Shown in pieces: positions 1-8,707 of a stretch of DNA of 64,000 nucleotides (position 1 is the stretch's first letter; every line of letters begins with the position of its first letter). The notes below the pieces were generated by a model that searched no databases, had not been told where the DNA came from, and was given only the letters and a program-made list of their open reading frames with translations. The position numbers and the translations under genes are program-made. Source of the DNA: Acerihabitans sp015654925 (GTDB lineage Bacteria; Pseudomonadota; Gammaproteobacteria; Enterobacterales; Enterobacteriaceae); the NCBI RefSeq assembly GCF_047324175.1, contig NZ_CP178732.1, positions 5,394,001 to 5,458,000 on the forward strand. Direction: 5' to 3'.

Positions 1-1631
1 AACGCCAGCCAGCGCCGCACCAGGGGCGTCAGCGCCAGTAATACTACGCCAATGGCGGCGGTACGGATGGCTTGCCCGCCGCTGACTTTGTAAGTGGAGC
101 CGGATAACCAGGTCAGCACCGAGGTCATGCGCGGATCGCCGCTGATTAGCATCAAGGTCAGCAGCGTGGAAAACAGCGTGCTCAGCGCAATCCCCACCAG
201 CAGTAAACGGCCGCTGGAAAAGCCGCCGCGCTGGGCCAGCGCCATAATCAGCAGCAGGGTGAGCGCCGCGCCCAGGCTGCCGGCCGGCAATAGCCAGGCA
301 AAGGCATCCTCCGGCACCAGCAACAATAGCAGTACGACGCCAAACGCCGCGCCGGAGCTGATGCCCAGGATTTCCGGACTGGCCATGGGGTTACCGGTCA
401 TTTTCTGGATCAACGCGCCCGCCGCCGCCAGCATGGCCCCCGCCACGCCGGCCGCCATGACGCGCGGCCAGCGCCAGCGCCACATCTCCTGCGCCGACCA
501 ATACCAGCCGTAGCCATCACGTCCCAAGGTCAGCGCCAGCAGGGTTATCGCCGCCAACAAGGCCAGCCCCGCCAGCATGCCCGGGCGGGTAAACCGCCGT
601 TCCGGCGCCAGGGTTTGGGCATTATCCACCGCCGCCACGCGGGTATCGCGCAGTTTAGGCAACAGCCACAGCAACAAGGGGGCGCCGACCAGCGCCGTGG
701 CGGCGCCGGTGGGAATATCGATCCAAAACCGGGCCAGCATAATCATCAGTTGATCGCTAAGCAGCAGTAACAGCGCCCCCAGCAGGCAGGATAACCCCAG
801 GCGGGGCAACAGACGGCGCGCGCCCAGCATTCGCGCCAGCAGGGGGGCGAACAGCCCGATAAAACCAATGATCCCGGCCGCGTTAACCAAAAAAGCGCTC
901 AGGATGATTGCGAGACCCAAGCCAGCCAGGCGTGCGGCAACCAGCCCCAAGCCCAGATTGCGCGCCACGCCGTCATCGAGTCCCATCAGCATCAGCGGCC
1001 GCAGCATCATCAGTACCAGGACCAGGCCAATGGCCAGCCGGGGCAACAAAAACTGCACCATGCCCCAGTCTTGCTGGTTCAGCATGCCGCTGCTCCATAA
1101 ATAGATGCTTTGCAGGCGCTCATAATTAAGCAGCGCCAGCAGGCTGCGGACCGCGCCGCAGTATAATCCCAGGACCAGCCCGGCCAGGATCAGGGTCACC
1201 GGCGATAAACGGCGTCCCCAGGACACGCCGAACACCAGGCCGCCCACCGCCAGCGCGCCGATAATCGTGGCCAGTTGCCGAGTGGCCTCGCCTCCCGGCA
1301 ATACCCATAATGTCGCCACGGTCAGCCCCAGTTGCGCCCCCGCCGATACCCCGAGGGTGGTGGGTTCGGCCAGCGGGTTACGCAAAATCTGCTGGAACAG
1401 GGTTCCCACCAGTCCCAGCCCGGCCCCCACCAGCAGCGACAGCGCCGTGCGCGGCAGCAGGCTGTAATGGAATACCATTCGATCGATATTGGCGGTGAGC
1501 GGGTGACCGGCGGCCTGCCACCAGAGTCCGAACGGCAACTGGCGGATAAAATTCAGCCCGGTAAACGTTAAGGCCAGGGTAAACAGCAGCAGGATTAACC
1601 AGAAGGAGAGTGCCGGCACGCGATGGCTCAT
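1..1631 (-). CDS. fhuB: Fe(3+)-hydroxamate ABC transporter permease FhuB (partial, 3' end outside window)
   Basis: Inner-membrane permease that carries ferric hydroxamates from FhuD into the cytoplasm, powered by FhuC. Translating down from the ATG at 1631 gives 543 residues without a stop before the window edge; full FhuB proteins are about 660 residues, a fusion of two FecCD-type halves. Both halves are visible: the first has the NPLAEPTTLGVSAGAQ motif near residue 100, the second the parallel NPMASPEILGISSGAAFG motif near 420, each within runs of hydrophobic helices. The start overlaps the fhuD stop (ATGA), so the two are translationally coupled. The tandem halves separate it from single-domain FecC/FecD permeases. 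Confidence 0.93.
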   Translation of the reverse strand, partial: MSHRVPALSFWLILLLFTLALTFTGLNFIRQLPFGLWWQAAGHPLTANIDRMVFHYSLLPRTALSLLVGAGLGLVGTLFQQILRNPLAEPTTLGVSAGAQLGLTVATLWVLPGGEATRQLATIIGALAVGGLVFGVSWGRRLSPVTLILAGLVLGLYCGAVRSLLALLNYERLQSIYLWSSGMLNQQDWGMVQFLLPRLAIGLVLVLMMLRPLMLMGLDDGVARNLGLGLVAARLAGLGLAIILSAFLVNAAGIIGFIGLFAPLLARMLGARRLLPRLGLSCLLGALLLLLSDQLMIMLARFWIDIPTGAATALVGAPLLLWLLPKLRDTRVAAVDNAQTLAPERRFTRPGMLAGLALLAAITLLALTLGRDGYGWYWSAQEMWRWRWPRVMAAGVAGAMLAAAGALIQKMTGNPMASPEILGISSGAAFGVVLLLLLVPEDAFAWLLPAGSLGAALTLLLIMALAQRGGFSSGRLLLVGIALSTLFSTLLTLMLISGDPRMTSVLTWLSGSTYKVSGGQAIRTAAIGVVLLALTPLVRRWLA

Positions 1632-2518
1632 GCCGCTGACTCCAGCGCTTGCTCCAACTGCTGGCAAAAGCGCATGGCGGCAATCGTGGCGCCGAAAAAC
1701 CACACGGCGGGCACGATGCGCAATTGGCGCTCGCGCACCATTGGCAGCGTATGCCAGAGCGTGGATTGGCTGATATCAAACAGCGGGTCCTGCCGGCCGC
1801 GGTGAAAACAGATGCCGCGTACCTGGCTAAACTGCGCCAGCCGCTCCAGCCCCACTACCGTACTGCCCCAGATATTTTCATCGCCGTCCCAGGCGTTTAC
1901 CACGCCCACCCGATCCATAACGTCCTGGAACAGGCTGCGTTTACCGATCACCATAATGCGCCGGCTATCAATAAAGGAAAACAGCAGGACCGGGGGATAA
2001 GGCTTGGCCGCCAGCCGCCGGCGGGTCTGATCCAGCTGCCGGTCGATAGCGGCAAAGTGCCGTTGGGCGCGGCCCGGCAATTCCAGGCGATCCGCCAGGT
2101 CCTGCACGTCCTGCCGGGCCACGGCCAGCGGGCGTTCGCCCTTGCGGCTAAAACGAAACGTCATGGTGGGGGCGATGGGGGCTACGCTTTCCGGTGCCGG
2201 GCCAAAACCATCGGAGAGTAAGATCAGCGACGGGCGCAGGCGTTGCATCGCTTCCATATTGGGTTCGTTACGCAAACCCACATCCAGTACCGAGGATGCC
2301 AGGGCGGGTTCCACCACCCAACTGCGGTAATTGGGCACATCGGCAACGGCGATGGGCATCACGCCAAGGGCGATTAATAGTTCCGCCGGGCGCCACTCCA
2401 GCGCGATAATCCGTGCTAAATCGGGCGCGGCGCCGGCCGCGACACCGCGGCCGGACCACCAGGGCAAAACGGCCATCGCCTGCAATAGACGTCGGCGATA
2501 AGCATCATGAGTCCGCAT
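1628..2518 (-). CDS. fhuD: Fe(3+)-hydroxamate periplasmic binding protein FhuD
   Basis: Periplasmic binding protein for ferrichrome-type hydroxamates, delivering ligand to FhuB. From the ATG at 2518 it is 296 residues, the same length as E. coli FhuD; an upstream in-frame ATG at 2572 would run through the Fur-box region and is unlikely. The N-terminus RRRLLQAMAVLPWW resembles the twin-arginine-like leader of E. coli FhuD. Conserved stretches include IIALEWRPAELLIALGV, DVGLRNEPNMEAMQRLRPS, SLFQDVMDRVGVVNAW and VPAVWFFGATIAAMRF. It is the first gene of a fhuD-fhuB unit and is divergent from fhuF. Confidence 0.93.
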   Translation of the reverse strand: MRTHDAYRRRLLQAMAVLPWWSGRGVAAGAAPDLARIIALEWRPAELLIALGVMPIAVADVPNYRSWVVEPALASSVLDVGLRNEPNMEAMQRLRPSLILLSDGFGPAPESVAPIAPTMTFRFSRKGERPLAVARQDVQDLADRLELPGRAQRHFAAIDRQLDQTRRRLAAKPYPPVLLFSFIDSRRIMVIGKRSLFQDVMDRVGVVNAWDGDENIWGSTVVGLERLAQFSQVRGICFHRGRQDPLFDISQSTLWHTLPMVRERQLRIVPAVWFFGATIAAMRFCQQLEQALESAA

Positions 2519-2529
2519 AAATATTAAAT

Positions 2530-2548
2530 ATAAATAGTTATCATTCTG
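2530..2548 (-). promoter_or_regulatory. Fur box-like operator between fhuD and fhuF
   Basis: Read on the minus strand, CAGAATGATAACTATTTAT matches the 19-bp Fur consensus at about 12 positions, including the AATGATAA core. It lies only 12 bp upstream of the chosen fhuD ATG and about 100 bp from the fhuF ATG on the other strand, in an AT-rich spacer, so it could repress both iron genes when iron is plentiful. The match was made by eye and binding is inferred. Confidence 0.6.
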
Positions 2549-2650
2549 ATTTTGATCGCCTATTATGCCCATTCGGAGAGTGACTGCAAGCCGCTCGCTT
2601 GCGGTATCGTCTTTCCGTTGTTTTTAATCAATTTTTTTGATGGATACAGG

Positions 2651-3367
2651 ATGCTTATGAAGCTCGCCGCCGATATCGCCGACAGTTTTTTATTTGCGCC
2701 CCCAGCGGGCAGCAGCGTGTATTCGGCGGAAGATTTATGCCGACCGGACACGGCGCGGGCGGCGCTGGACCCGTTTATACGCCAGCATAAGGGGGAAGAT
2801 GCGGCGGCGGTGATCTCCATGTGGTCGCAGTGGTATTTTGCCCGCCTGTTGCCCGCCTGGACCAAGATTAATTTGCTGCATGGCTGGCAACTGCCGGCGG
2901 CGCCGCGGTCTATCCGCTTTACTTTGGCCGAAGGCGGAGTCCCCGAGCAATTTATCCTGGCCGGACAAGGGGAAGCCATACGCCCCGACGCCGATATTTT
3001 TGCGCGGTTCCAGCCGCTGGTGGAAGAGCATTTACAACCGGTATGCCTGACCCTGAGCCGTTTATCGGCCATTAAACCGGGTATGTTCTGGAATAACGCC
3101 GCCATCCGCATCGCTTATGGCTTTACTTTGGCCCAGGAGCTGGCGGCGGATATCGGCGGCGCCGGCCTGCTGCTATCGAGTAAGACGCAGCCCGACGGTA
3201 CGATAAACCGCCTGTTTGAACCGGTGCGGTACGTGAACGACGAAAAGGGGGGCGTCAAAGCGATCCGTCGCCTTTGCTGCCTGCGTTACAAAATCAGCGA
3301 TACGGTTTATTGCCCCAGTTGCCCATTATTACAGGCCAACCGGCGCAAGACCCGCTGCCGCGGTTAG
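2651..3367 (+). CDS. fhuF: Siderophore-iron reductase FhuF
   Basis: [2Fe-2S] protein that reduces ferric hydroxamates in the cytoplasm to release iron. The C-terminus carries the family signature: a CC pair followed ten residues later by CPSC (CCLRYKISDTVYCPSC), the four cysteines that hold the cluster. The internal SMWSQWYFARLLPAW stretch matches the FhuF core. The chosen ATG at 2651 follows GGATACAGG and gives 238 residues; an ATG at 2657 is also possible, and the frame stays open upstream to 2552. It is divergent from fhuDB across a Fur-like box, fitting iron control. Another ferric-siderophore reductase of the same family remains possible. Confidence 0.85.
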   Translation: MLMKLAADIADSFLFAPPAGSSVYSAEDLCRPDTARAALDPFIRQHKGEDAAAVISMWSQWYFARLLPAWTKINLLHGWQLPAAPRSIRFTLAEGGVPEQFILAGQGEAIRPDADIFARFQPLVEEHLQPVCLTLSRLSAIKPGMFWNNAAIRIAYGFTLAQELAADIGGAGLLLSSKTQPDGTINRLFEPVRYVNDEKGGVKAIRRLCCLRYKISDTVYCPSCPLLQANRRKTRCRG

Positions 3368-3424
3368 GCAGCTGAGATTAGGCGGCTAACCGGCCGCGCG
3401 CCCGATAAATGAGCGCTATCCGTG

Positions 3425-4771
3425 CTATGCGACCTGGGCGATAGACTCGCCCACCGCGTCAAATAGCCGGTCAAGCTCGTCAGGCGTGGTGTTAAACGCC
3501 GGGCCGAACTGCAAAGTGTCGCCGCCAAAACGTACATAGAATCCGGCCTGCCATAACGCCAGCCCGATCTCCATCGGCCGGATAGTCGCGTTGCCATCCC
3601 GGGGCGCCAGTTGAATCGCCCCCGCCAGGCCGCAGTTGCGGATATCAATAATATGTCCGGCACCGCGCAAACCATGAATCGACCGTTCAAAATACGGCGC
3701 CAGTTCGGCGGACCGCGCGACCAGTTGTTCCCGCTCCAGCAATGCCAGCGTAGCCAGGCCGGCGGCGCAGGCCACCGGATGGGCCGAATAGGTGTAGCCA
3801 TGAGGGAATTCCACGGTGGAATCAGGCGTATCCTGCCCCATAAAGGTATCGTAAATCTCGCTGCTGGCCACCACCGCGCCCATCGGGATGGCGCCATTGG
3901 TGATCTGTTTGGCGATATTCATGATATCCGGCGTGACGCCGAAATATTCCGCGCCGGAATAACGCCCCAGCCGGCCAAATCCAGTGATCACTTCGTCAAA
4001 AATCAGCAATATATCGTGAGCGGTGCAAATCTCGCGCAGACGCTGGAGATAACCTTCCGGCGGCACGATCACGCCGGCGGAACCGGACATCGGTTCGACA
4101 ATCACGGCGGCGATATTCGATGCGTCGTAAAGCTCGATTTGTTTTAGCAGATCATCCGCCAACGTCATGCCGCCGGTGGGCGCCATGCCGCGGGTAAATG
4201 GAAGATGGGTTTGCAAAGTATGCGCCAGATGGCTCGCATCCATCAGGTGCCCATACATTTTACGATTGCCGCCGATGCCGCCCAGGCTGGTGCCCGCGAC
4301 ATTCACTCCATGATAGCCGCGCGCGCGGCCAATCAGCCGGGTTTTCGCGGGCAGGCCTTTCAGACGCCAATAGGCGCGGGCCATTTTCACCGCCGTATCG
4401 GCGCATTCGGAACCTGAATTCGTGAAAAACACATGATTAAGCGTGCCGGGCAGCAGCGCGGCGATTTTATCCGCCAGGACAAAAGACAGGGGGTGGCCGT
4501 ACTGGAACGCGGGAGAGTAATCAAGCGTGCCCAATTGGCCGGCCACCGCCTGCTGAATCTCGGTACGGCCATGCCCTGCCCCGCAGGTCCATAAACCGGA
4601 CAGGCTGTCAAAAATCCGGCGGCCGCGATCGTCGGTCAGCCAGTTGCCCTGGGCGGCCACAATGATGCGCGGATCCCGGTGAAACTGCCGATTGGCGGTA
4701 AAGGGCATCCAATGGGCCCGCAAATTCAGGTTACCGGTGTCATACCCGGGTTCAGACGACAAGGTGCTCAT
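3425..4771 (-). CDS. Class III aminotransferase, omega-amino acid (beta-alanine):pyruvate type
   Basis: PLP enzyme likely to transfer the amino group of an omega-amino acid such as beta-alanine to pyruvate. The 448 residues show the subfamily N-terminus (LRAHWMPFTANRQFHRDPR), the cofactor-binding FFTNSGSECADTAVKMARAYWR, the aspartate motif LLIFDEVITGFGRLG and the Schiff-base lysine in AKQITNGAIPMGAV. The WMPF entry and SGLWTCGAGHGR are typical of omega-amino-acid:pyruvate aminotransferases rather than of GABA or ornithine enzymes. It is divergent from a LysR gene 100 bp away, and the spacer holds a long inverted repeat, so that regulator probably controls it. Substrate identity is inferred from family only. 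Confidence 0.85.
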   Translation of the reverse strand: MSTLSSEPGYDTGNLNLRAHWMPFTANRQFHRDPRIIVAAQGNWLTDDRGRRIFDSLSGLWTCGAGHGRTEIQQAVAGQLGTLDYSPAFQYGHPLSFVLADKIAALLPGTLNHVFFTNSGSECADTAVKMARAYWRLKGLPAKTRLIGRARGYHGVNVAGTSLGGIGGNRKMYGHLMDASHLAHTLQTHLPFTRGMAPTGGMTLADDLLKQIELYDASNIAAVIVEPMSGSAGVIVPPEGYLQRLREICTAHDILLIFDEVITGFGRLGRYSGAEYFGVTPDIMNIAKQITNGAIPMGAVVASSEIYDTFMGQDTPDSTVEFPHGYTYSAHPVACAAGLATLALLEREQLVARSAELAPYFERSIHGLRGAGHIIDIRNCGLAGAIQLAPRDGNATIRPMEIGLALWQAGFYVRFGGDTLQFGPAFNTTPDELDRLFDAVGESIAQVA

Positions 4772-4796
4772 GCCAGCTCCGAATGGAAACTAATGG

Positions 4797-4841
4797 AAAT
4801 TCAGCTTGCAGTAAAAACATAGGTGAGTTAAAGCTGAATTT
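4797..4841. promoter_or_regulatory. 11-bp inverted repeat, probable LysR operator
   Basis: AAATTCAGCTT (4797-4807) and its exact complement AAGCTGAATTT (4831-4841) are separated by 23 bp, giving arm centres about 34 bp or three helical turns apart. The repeat sits in the 100-bp spacer between the divergent aminotransferase and LysR genes, as expected for a LysR-type binding region. The function is inferred. Confidence 0.6.
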
Positions 4842-4871
4842 TCTTATCGTCAGATTAGCCATAACTAACCT

Positions 4872-5792
4872 ATGCCGCGAAAAGATCCCCTGAGCCAGGT
4901 CAGCGATTTTGATCTGCGCCTGCTGCGCTTGTTTATTACCGTGGCGGAGTGCGGCAGCTTTACCGCCGCCGAAGGAATGCTGGGCATCTCCCGCTCCGCT
5001 ATCAGCCAGCATATGAAGGATTTGGAACGGCGGCTGGGTATGCGGTTGTGCCAACGGGGACGGGGCGGTTTTGCCCTGACTATCGAAGGACAAGAAGTGC
5101 TGCAGGCGGCACAGAGGACCCTGGTGGCGATAGAAACCTTTCGCACCGACGTCAATCAGCTGCACCATCACCTGCGCGGCGATTTAAATCTCGGCATTAT
5201 TAATAATCTGGTGACCCTGCCGCGCATGCGGATTACCCGGGCCTTAAAGGTCCTGCGCGATCAAAGCAGCGGCGTGCGGATTAACCTGAGCATGACCACG
5301 CCGGCGGAGATCGAGCGCGGCGTGCTGGACGGCAGACTGCATGCCGGGGTTATTCCCGACATAGCATCGCTGTCGGGCCTGGTCTATCTCCCGCTGTACC
5401 AGGAAAATTCCTTTTTGTATTGCAGCCGGGAGCATCGGTTGTTTAACCAGCCCGACGCCGCCATCAGCGACGAGATGCTGGCGACCCAGGATGCCATCGT
5501 GCCCACGTACCGCCTGCCGGCCACCGCTATAGCTTTGTATCAGCGCCTTAACGGCGCGGCCAGCGCTTCCGACCGGGAAGGCATCGCCTTTTTAATCCTG
5601 TCGGGGGGGTTCATCGGTTATCTGCCCGACCATTATGCCCGCCACTGGGTGGCAACCGGCACCCTGCGGCCGCTTTGCCCCGAGCGGCTGAATTTTACTA
5701 CCCCGCTGGCGCTGATCGTCCGCGCCGGACGCGGCGGTAACTTGATTCTGGACCGTTTTATGGCGGCAATAGAGCAGGACGAAGCGGGCTGA
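4872..5792 (+). CDS. LysR-family transcriptional regulator
   Basis: DNA-binding regulator of 306 residues. Its winged HTH covers roughly residues 10-70 (FDLRLLRLFITVAECGSF, then ISRSAISQHMKDLERRLGMRLC) and is followed by a LysR effector-binding domain (GIINNLVTLPRMRI and onward). The HTH recognition segment has the usual SxSAISxxxxxLE pattern. It lies divergent to the omega-aminotransferase, and the repeat between them suggests local control and self-regulation. The natural effector is unknown, possibly the amino acid substrate of its neighbour. Confidence 0.88.
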   Translation: MPRKDPLSQVSDFDLRLLRLFITVAECGSFTAAEGMLGISRSAISQHMKDLERRLGMRLCQRGRGGFALTIEGQEVLQAAQRTLVAIETFRTDVNQLHHHLRGDLNLGIINNLVTLPRMRITRALKVLRDQSSGVRINLSMTTPAEIERGVLDGRLHAGVIPDIASLSGLVYLPLYQENSFLYCSREHRLFNQPDAAISDEMLATQDAIVPTYRLPATAIALYQRLNGAASASDREGIAFLILSGGFIGYLPDHYARHWVATGTLRPLCPERLNFTTPLALIVRAGRGGNLILDRFMAAIEQDEAG

Positions 5793-5819
5793 ACGCCATG
5801 GCGCCAGCCCGTCGGGAGA

Positions 5820-6578
5820 TCAAATAAACATACCGCCCGAAGCTTCGATCCGCTGCCCGGTGATCCAATGGGTGCCCTCGCTTAACAAACCCGCCACCGC
5901 GCCGCCAATATCATCAGGCAAGCCCACCCGGCCAAGGGCGGTAATCGAGGAGAGCTGCTGATTCATCTCTTTATTATCGCGCACCACCCCGCCGCCGAAA
6001 TCGGTTTCTATCGCCCCCGGGGCGATGGCATTAACGCTGATGCCCCGGCCGCCCAGCTCTTTGGCCTGATAGCGGGTCAATACCTCGATGCCGCCTTTCA
6101 TGGCGGCATACGCGGCAAAACCCGGCGTGGAAAAACGGGTCAGGCCGGTGGAGACATTCAGTATCCGGCCGCCATCGTTGATTAAGGGCAATAGAACCTG
6201 GGTCAGGAAAAACGGCCCTTTCAGATGGATATTGACCAGTTGATCGAATTGCTGTTCGGTGGTATCGGCAAATGCGGCGTGGATGCCGACGCCGGCGTTA
6301 TTTACCAGAAAATCAAAGCGATCGCGTGCAAAGTCTTTGGCCAACACCGCGCTGACGGCCGTGGCGAATTCGCCGAACGCGTCGCTGTTGCCCACATCCA
6401 GTTGCAGCATCACGGCCCGGCCGCCGGCGTTGGCAATTTCCGTCGCCAGCGCCTGTGCTTCGTCCGCTTGGCTATGGTATGTGCCGATTACATCAATGCC
6501 CTGCGCGGCGAGGTGCAGCGCGATATTTTTGCCCAGCCCGCGGCTGGCGCCGGTAATTAACGCAACTTTTTTGCTCAT
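5820..6578 (-). CDS. SDR-family oxidoreductase (FabG-like)
   Basis: Classical short-chain dehydrogenase/reductase of 252 residues. The NAD(P)-binding TGASRGLG lies at about residues 9-16, NNAG near 92, the catalytic serine in LNVSTGLTRF and the YxxxK pair in YAAMKGG, with the C-terminal GQRIEASGGMF typical of FabG-like enzymes. The residues after the first strand (TYHS in place of an acidic residue) favour NADPH. A LysR gene is divergent from it with 136 bp between. The substrate cannot be told from sequence. Confidence 0.85.
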   Translation of the reverse strand: MSKKVALITGASRGLGKNIALHLAAQGIDVIGTYHSQADEAQALATEIANAGGRAVMLQLDVGNSDAFGEFATAVSAVLAKDFARDRFDFLVNNAGVGIHAAFADTTEQQFDQLVNIHLKGPFFLTQVLLPLINDGGRILNVSTGLTRFSTPGFAAYAAMKGGIEVLTRYQAKELGGRGISVNAIAPGAIETDFGGGVVRDNKEMNQQLSSITALGRVGLPDDIGGAVAGLLSEGTHWITGQRIEASGGMFI

Positions 6579-6714
6579 GGCATCTCTCCTGAAAAGCGTG
6601 GAAATGGTGTGAATTAACCTGATGTATCAGCTTATTGGCCGGCAGACTATAGATAAAGCCGCTAAAATCGGAAATACTGTTCGCCACAACAGAACAATAA
6701 CGATCGGTGAAGCC

Positions 6715-7629
6715 ATGATTAACAAACTGGAATTACTGCGCAGCTTTATGCGGGTCGCCGAACTGTCGAGTTTTACCCAGGCGGGAGAGAGCCTCGGGCT
6801 GCCGAAATCGACGGTATCCGAGCATATACAAACGCTGGAAACCCTGGTTGGCGCGCGCCTGCTGCACCGCACCACCCGGCGGGTCAGCGCGACGCAGGAC
6901 GGGCTGGTGCTGTATGAGCGCAGCAAAGACATGCTGGCGAATATGGACGAACTGGAGAGCCTGTTCCGCCAGGATAATCAAGTATTGGCCGGGCGGCTGC
7001 GCATCGATATGCCCACCAGTTTTGCCCGCGCCCTGGTGCTGCCCCATCTCGGTGAATTTTTACGCAAACATCCGCAGGTGCAAGTTGAAATCAGCTGCAC
7101 CGATCGCCGGGTGGATATTGTGCGCGAAAGCTTTGACTGCGTGCTGCGCATCGGCGAATTAACCGATGCCACCTATGTCGCGCGGCGGCTGGGATGGTTG
7201 TCGATGGTGAACTGCGCCAGTCCATCCTACCTGGCGACTTACGGCACCCCCCGCATCCCCGGGGAGCTCGCCGGGCATTTCCTTATTCATTATGTCCCGC
7301 TGCTGGGTTCGCATCCTGAAGAATTCATCTACCTGCACCAGGGCAAACAACAGGGCATCGCGCTGCCCGCCATGGTGACGGTCAATAACGTCGATGCCTA
7401 CGAGGCCGCCTGCCTGGGCGGTTTGGGCATTATTCAGGCGCCCATTCTCGGTATGGCCGATCATTTTACCGCCGGCCGTCTGGTGCCCATCCTGCGGGAT
7501 TACCCATCGCCGCCGATGGAAATATCGCTGTTGTACGCCCATCGCCGCTACTTGCCCCAGCGCGCGCGGGTATTTATGGATTGGCTTGCGGCGCTGCTGG
7601 CGCCTTATACCAGCCAAAAACAGCAGTGA
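6715..7629 (+). CDS. LysR-family transcriptional regulator
   Basis: 304-residue LysR protein. MINKLELLRSFMRVAELSSFTQAG and LPKSTVSEHIQTLE form the winged HTH, followed by a PBP-like effector domain (VDIVRESFDCVLRIGEL is characteristic of the CrgA/DmlR-like subgroup). The ATG at 6715 was chosen because homologues begin right at this HTH; the frame stays open to 6622 but without family support. It is divergent from the SDR gene. A short dyad CTGTT-N6-AACAG at 6677-6692 lies just upstream and may be its operator. Confidence 0.87.
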   Translation: MINKLELLRSFMRVAELSSFTQAGESLGLPKSTVSEHIQTLETLVGARLLHRTTRRVSATQDGLVLYERSKDMLANMDELESLFRQDNQVLAGRLRIDMPTSFARALVLPHLGEFLRKHPQVQVEISCTDRRVDIVRESFDCVLRIGELTDATYVARRLGWLSMVNCASPSYLATYGTPRIPGELAGHFLIHYVPLLGSHPEEFIYLHQGKQQGIALPAMVTVNNVDAYEAACLGGLGIIQAPILGMADHFTAGRLVPILRDYPSPPMEISLLYAHRRYLPQRARVFMDWLAALLAPYTSQKQQ

Positions 7630-7759
7630 CGCATATCCGCCCGGCCGCGGAGGCTGGAATTTGCGATATCCATCGCTAATATGTTGTATTTAGCCGCTTT
7701 TCCCCCGCACACATCATCCGATTTGTTACCCTCTATGGCGCAATATCATGAAAACTTAC

Positions 7760-7789
7760 GTTGACAAGCGTCAACAGTCAATTTACTAT
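7760..7789 (+). promoter_or_regulatory. Promoter with overlapping operator dyad for the HicA-like module
   Basis: A consensus -35 box TTGACA (7761-7766) is followed after 17 bp by TACTAT (7784-7789). The -35 lies inside a perfect dyad GTTGAC-AAGC-GTCAAC (7760-7775). Transcription would start near 7796, leaving a short leader to the ATG at 7811. An operator over the -35 fits autorepression by the DNA-binding partner encoded downstream; that link is inferred. Confidence 0.6.
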
Positions 7790-7810
7790 CTCCCAATGAC
7801 GAGGTGGGCG

Positions 7811-8023
7811 ATGAAGGATCATCCCAACAAACATATTCAGGCCGCCATTGAATATGCACTCTCTGAAGGCTGGCATTTTCGTCATAGCAACGGCCATGCG
7901 TTTGGCCGCCTTGTCTGTGGAATATCCAGGCATCAAGATCATCAGATGAGCGTTTGGTCTACACCCGGCAACCCGGAAAACCATGCCAGGCAAATCCGCC
8001 GCAAAATAAATAGCTGCCGGTAA
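7811..8023 (+). CDS. HicA-like small protein, putative mRNA-interferase-type toxin
   Basis: 70-residue basic protein. The central WHFRHSNGHAFGRLVC resembles the GSHH-type catalytic histidine turn of HicA dsRBD-fold RNases, and the tail STPGNPENHARQIRRKI matches the HicA pattern of a conserved strand followed by a closing helix. The start at 7811 follows GAGGTGGG and lies just after the predicted transcription start; an upstream ATG at 7748 would precede the promoter. The next gene, 54 bp on, encodes a protein with an HTH domain, the usual toxin-antitoxin order for hic loci. The HicA assignment is by motif only, and toxicity is not shown. Confidence 0.6.
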   Translation: MKDHPNKHIQAAIEYALSEGWHFRHSNGHAFGRLVCGISRHQDHQMSVWSTPGNPENHARQIRRKINSCR

Positions 8024-8077
8024 ATTGCCAGACATCCACCCTAACGAGGCGGGACACCGCCTCTGGTTGAGGCACTT

Positions 8078-8635
8078 ATGACCCTCTACAATTTCGCGTT
8101 GACTCTCTCGGGGGTAACATCTGATACCAAAGGACTGGAAGACGCCTTGTTTGAAAGCGGTTGTGACGACGCTTTGGTATGCTTTTATGGCAAATCCGTT
8201 TACCTGGAGTTCGATCGTGAAAGCGAAACTTTTTTCCAGGCCATATTCAGCGCCATCAGGGATATTGAGTCCGCCCCCCCGGGCGCGAAGGTCATATCCG
8301 TCGACGCCAATCTGGTTGGCCTGAGCGATATCGCCGAGTTATCCGATATGTCGCGGCAAGCCATCGCCATGCTCAAAGATGGCACCCGCGGGTCCGGAGA
8401 TTTCCCCGGGCCGGTTCAGCGCATCAAAGGTATATCTCCGCTGTGGCGCTGGGCCGACGTGGCGGAATGGCTAAGTGAAAAAGGCAAATTAGACGCGGAA
8501 ATCGCCGCCAATGCCCGGCAACTTGATATTATTAATATCGCGTTGCAGCTGCGGGAAACCACCCAGCGCGACAGCATCGAACGTTATCTGGACCTGCTGG
8601 AAAAACCACAACAATTAGCAGATTTCTGCCATTAA
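8078..8635 (+). CDS. HTH DNA-binding protein, putative antitoxin partner of the HicA-like protein
   Basis: 185 residues in two parts. Residues 1-85 form an acidic alpha/beta region (LSGVTSDTKGLEDALFESGCDD) of no clear family. Residues 86-140 hold an AlpA/MerR-like HTH: VGLSDIAELSDMSRQAIAML, then FPGPVQRI and a WRWADVAEWL helix, the order seen in small excisionase-like DNA-binding proteins. A start at 8078 follows TTGAGGCACTT. The gene order and the dyad over the promoter suggest that it neutralises the HicA-like protein and represses the operon, but it lacks the usual HicB RNase-H-like fold, so it may be a different antitoxin type. Confidence 0.6.
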   Translation: MTLYNFALTLSGVTSDTKGLEDALFESGCDDALVCFYGKSVYLEFDRESETFFQAIFSAIRDIESAPPGAKVISVDANLVGLSDIAELSDMSRQAIAMLKDGTRGSGDFPGPVQRIKGISPLWRWADVAEWLSEKGKLDAEIAANARQLDIINIALQLRETTQRDSIERYLDLLEKPQQLADFCH

Positions 8636-8707
8636 CATCAGCACCAGGCATCGGCAATCCTTATAACGCCAATGGGGTTCAGGCCAATGCCCGGTCAAGG
8701 AGTTCAC

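Noticed and set aside
1649..2221. 190-codon plus-strand ORF opposite fhuD
   Set aside because: Shadow frame of fhuD, with no initiation signal or family features.
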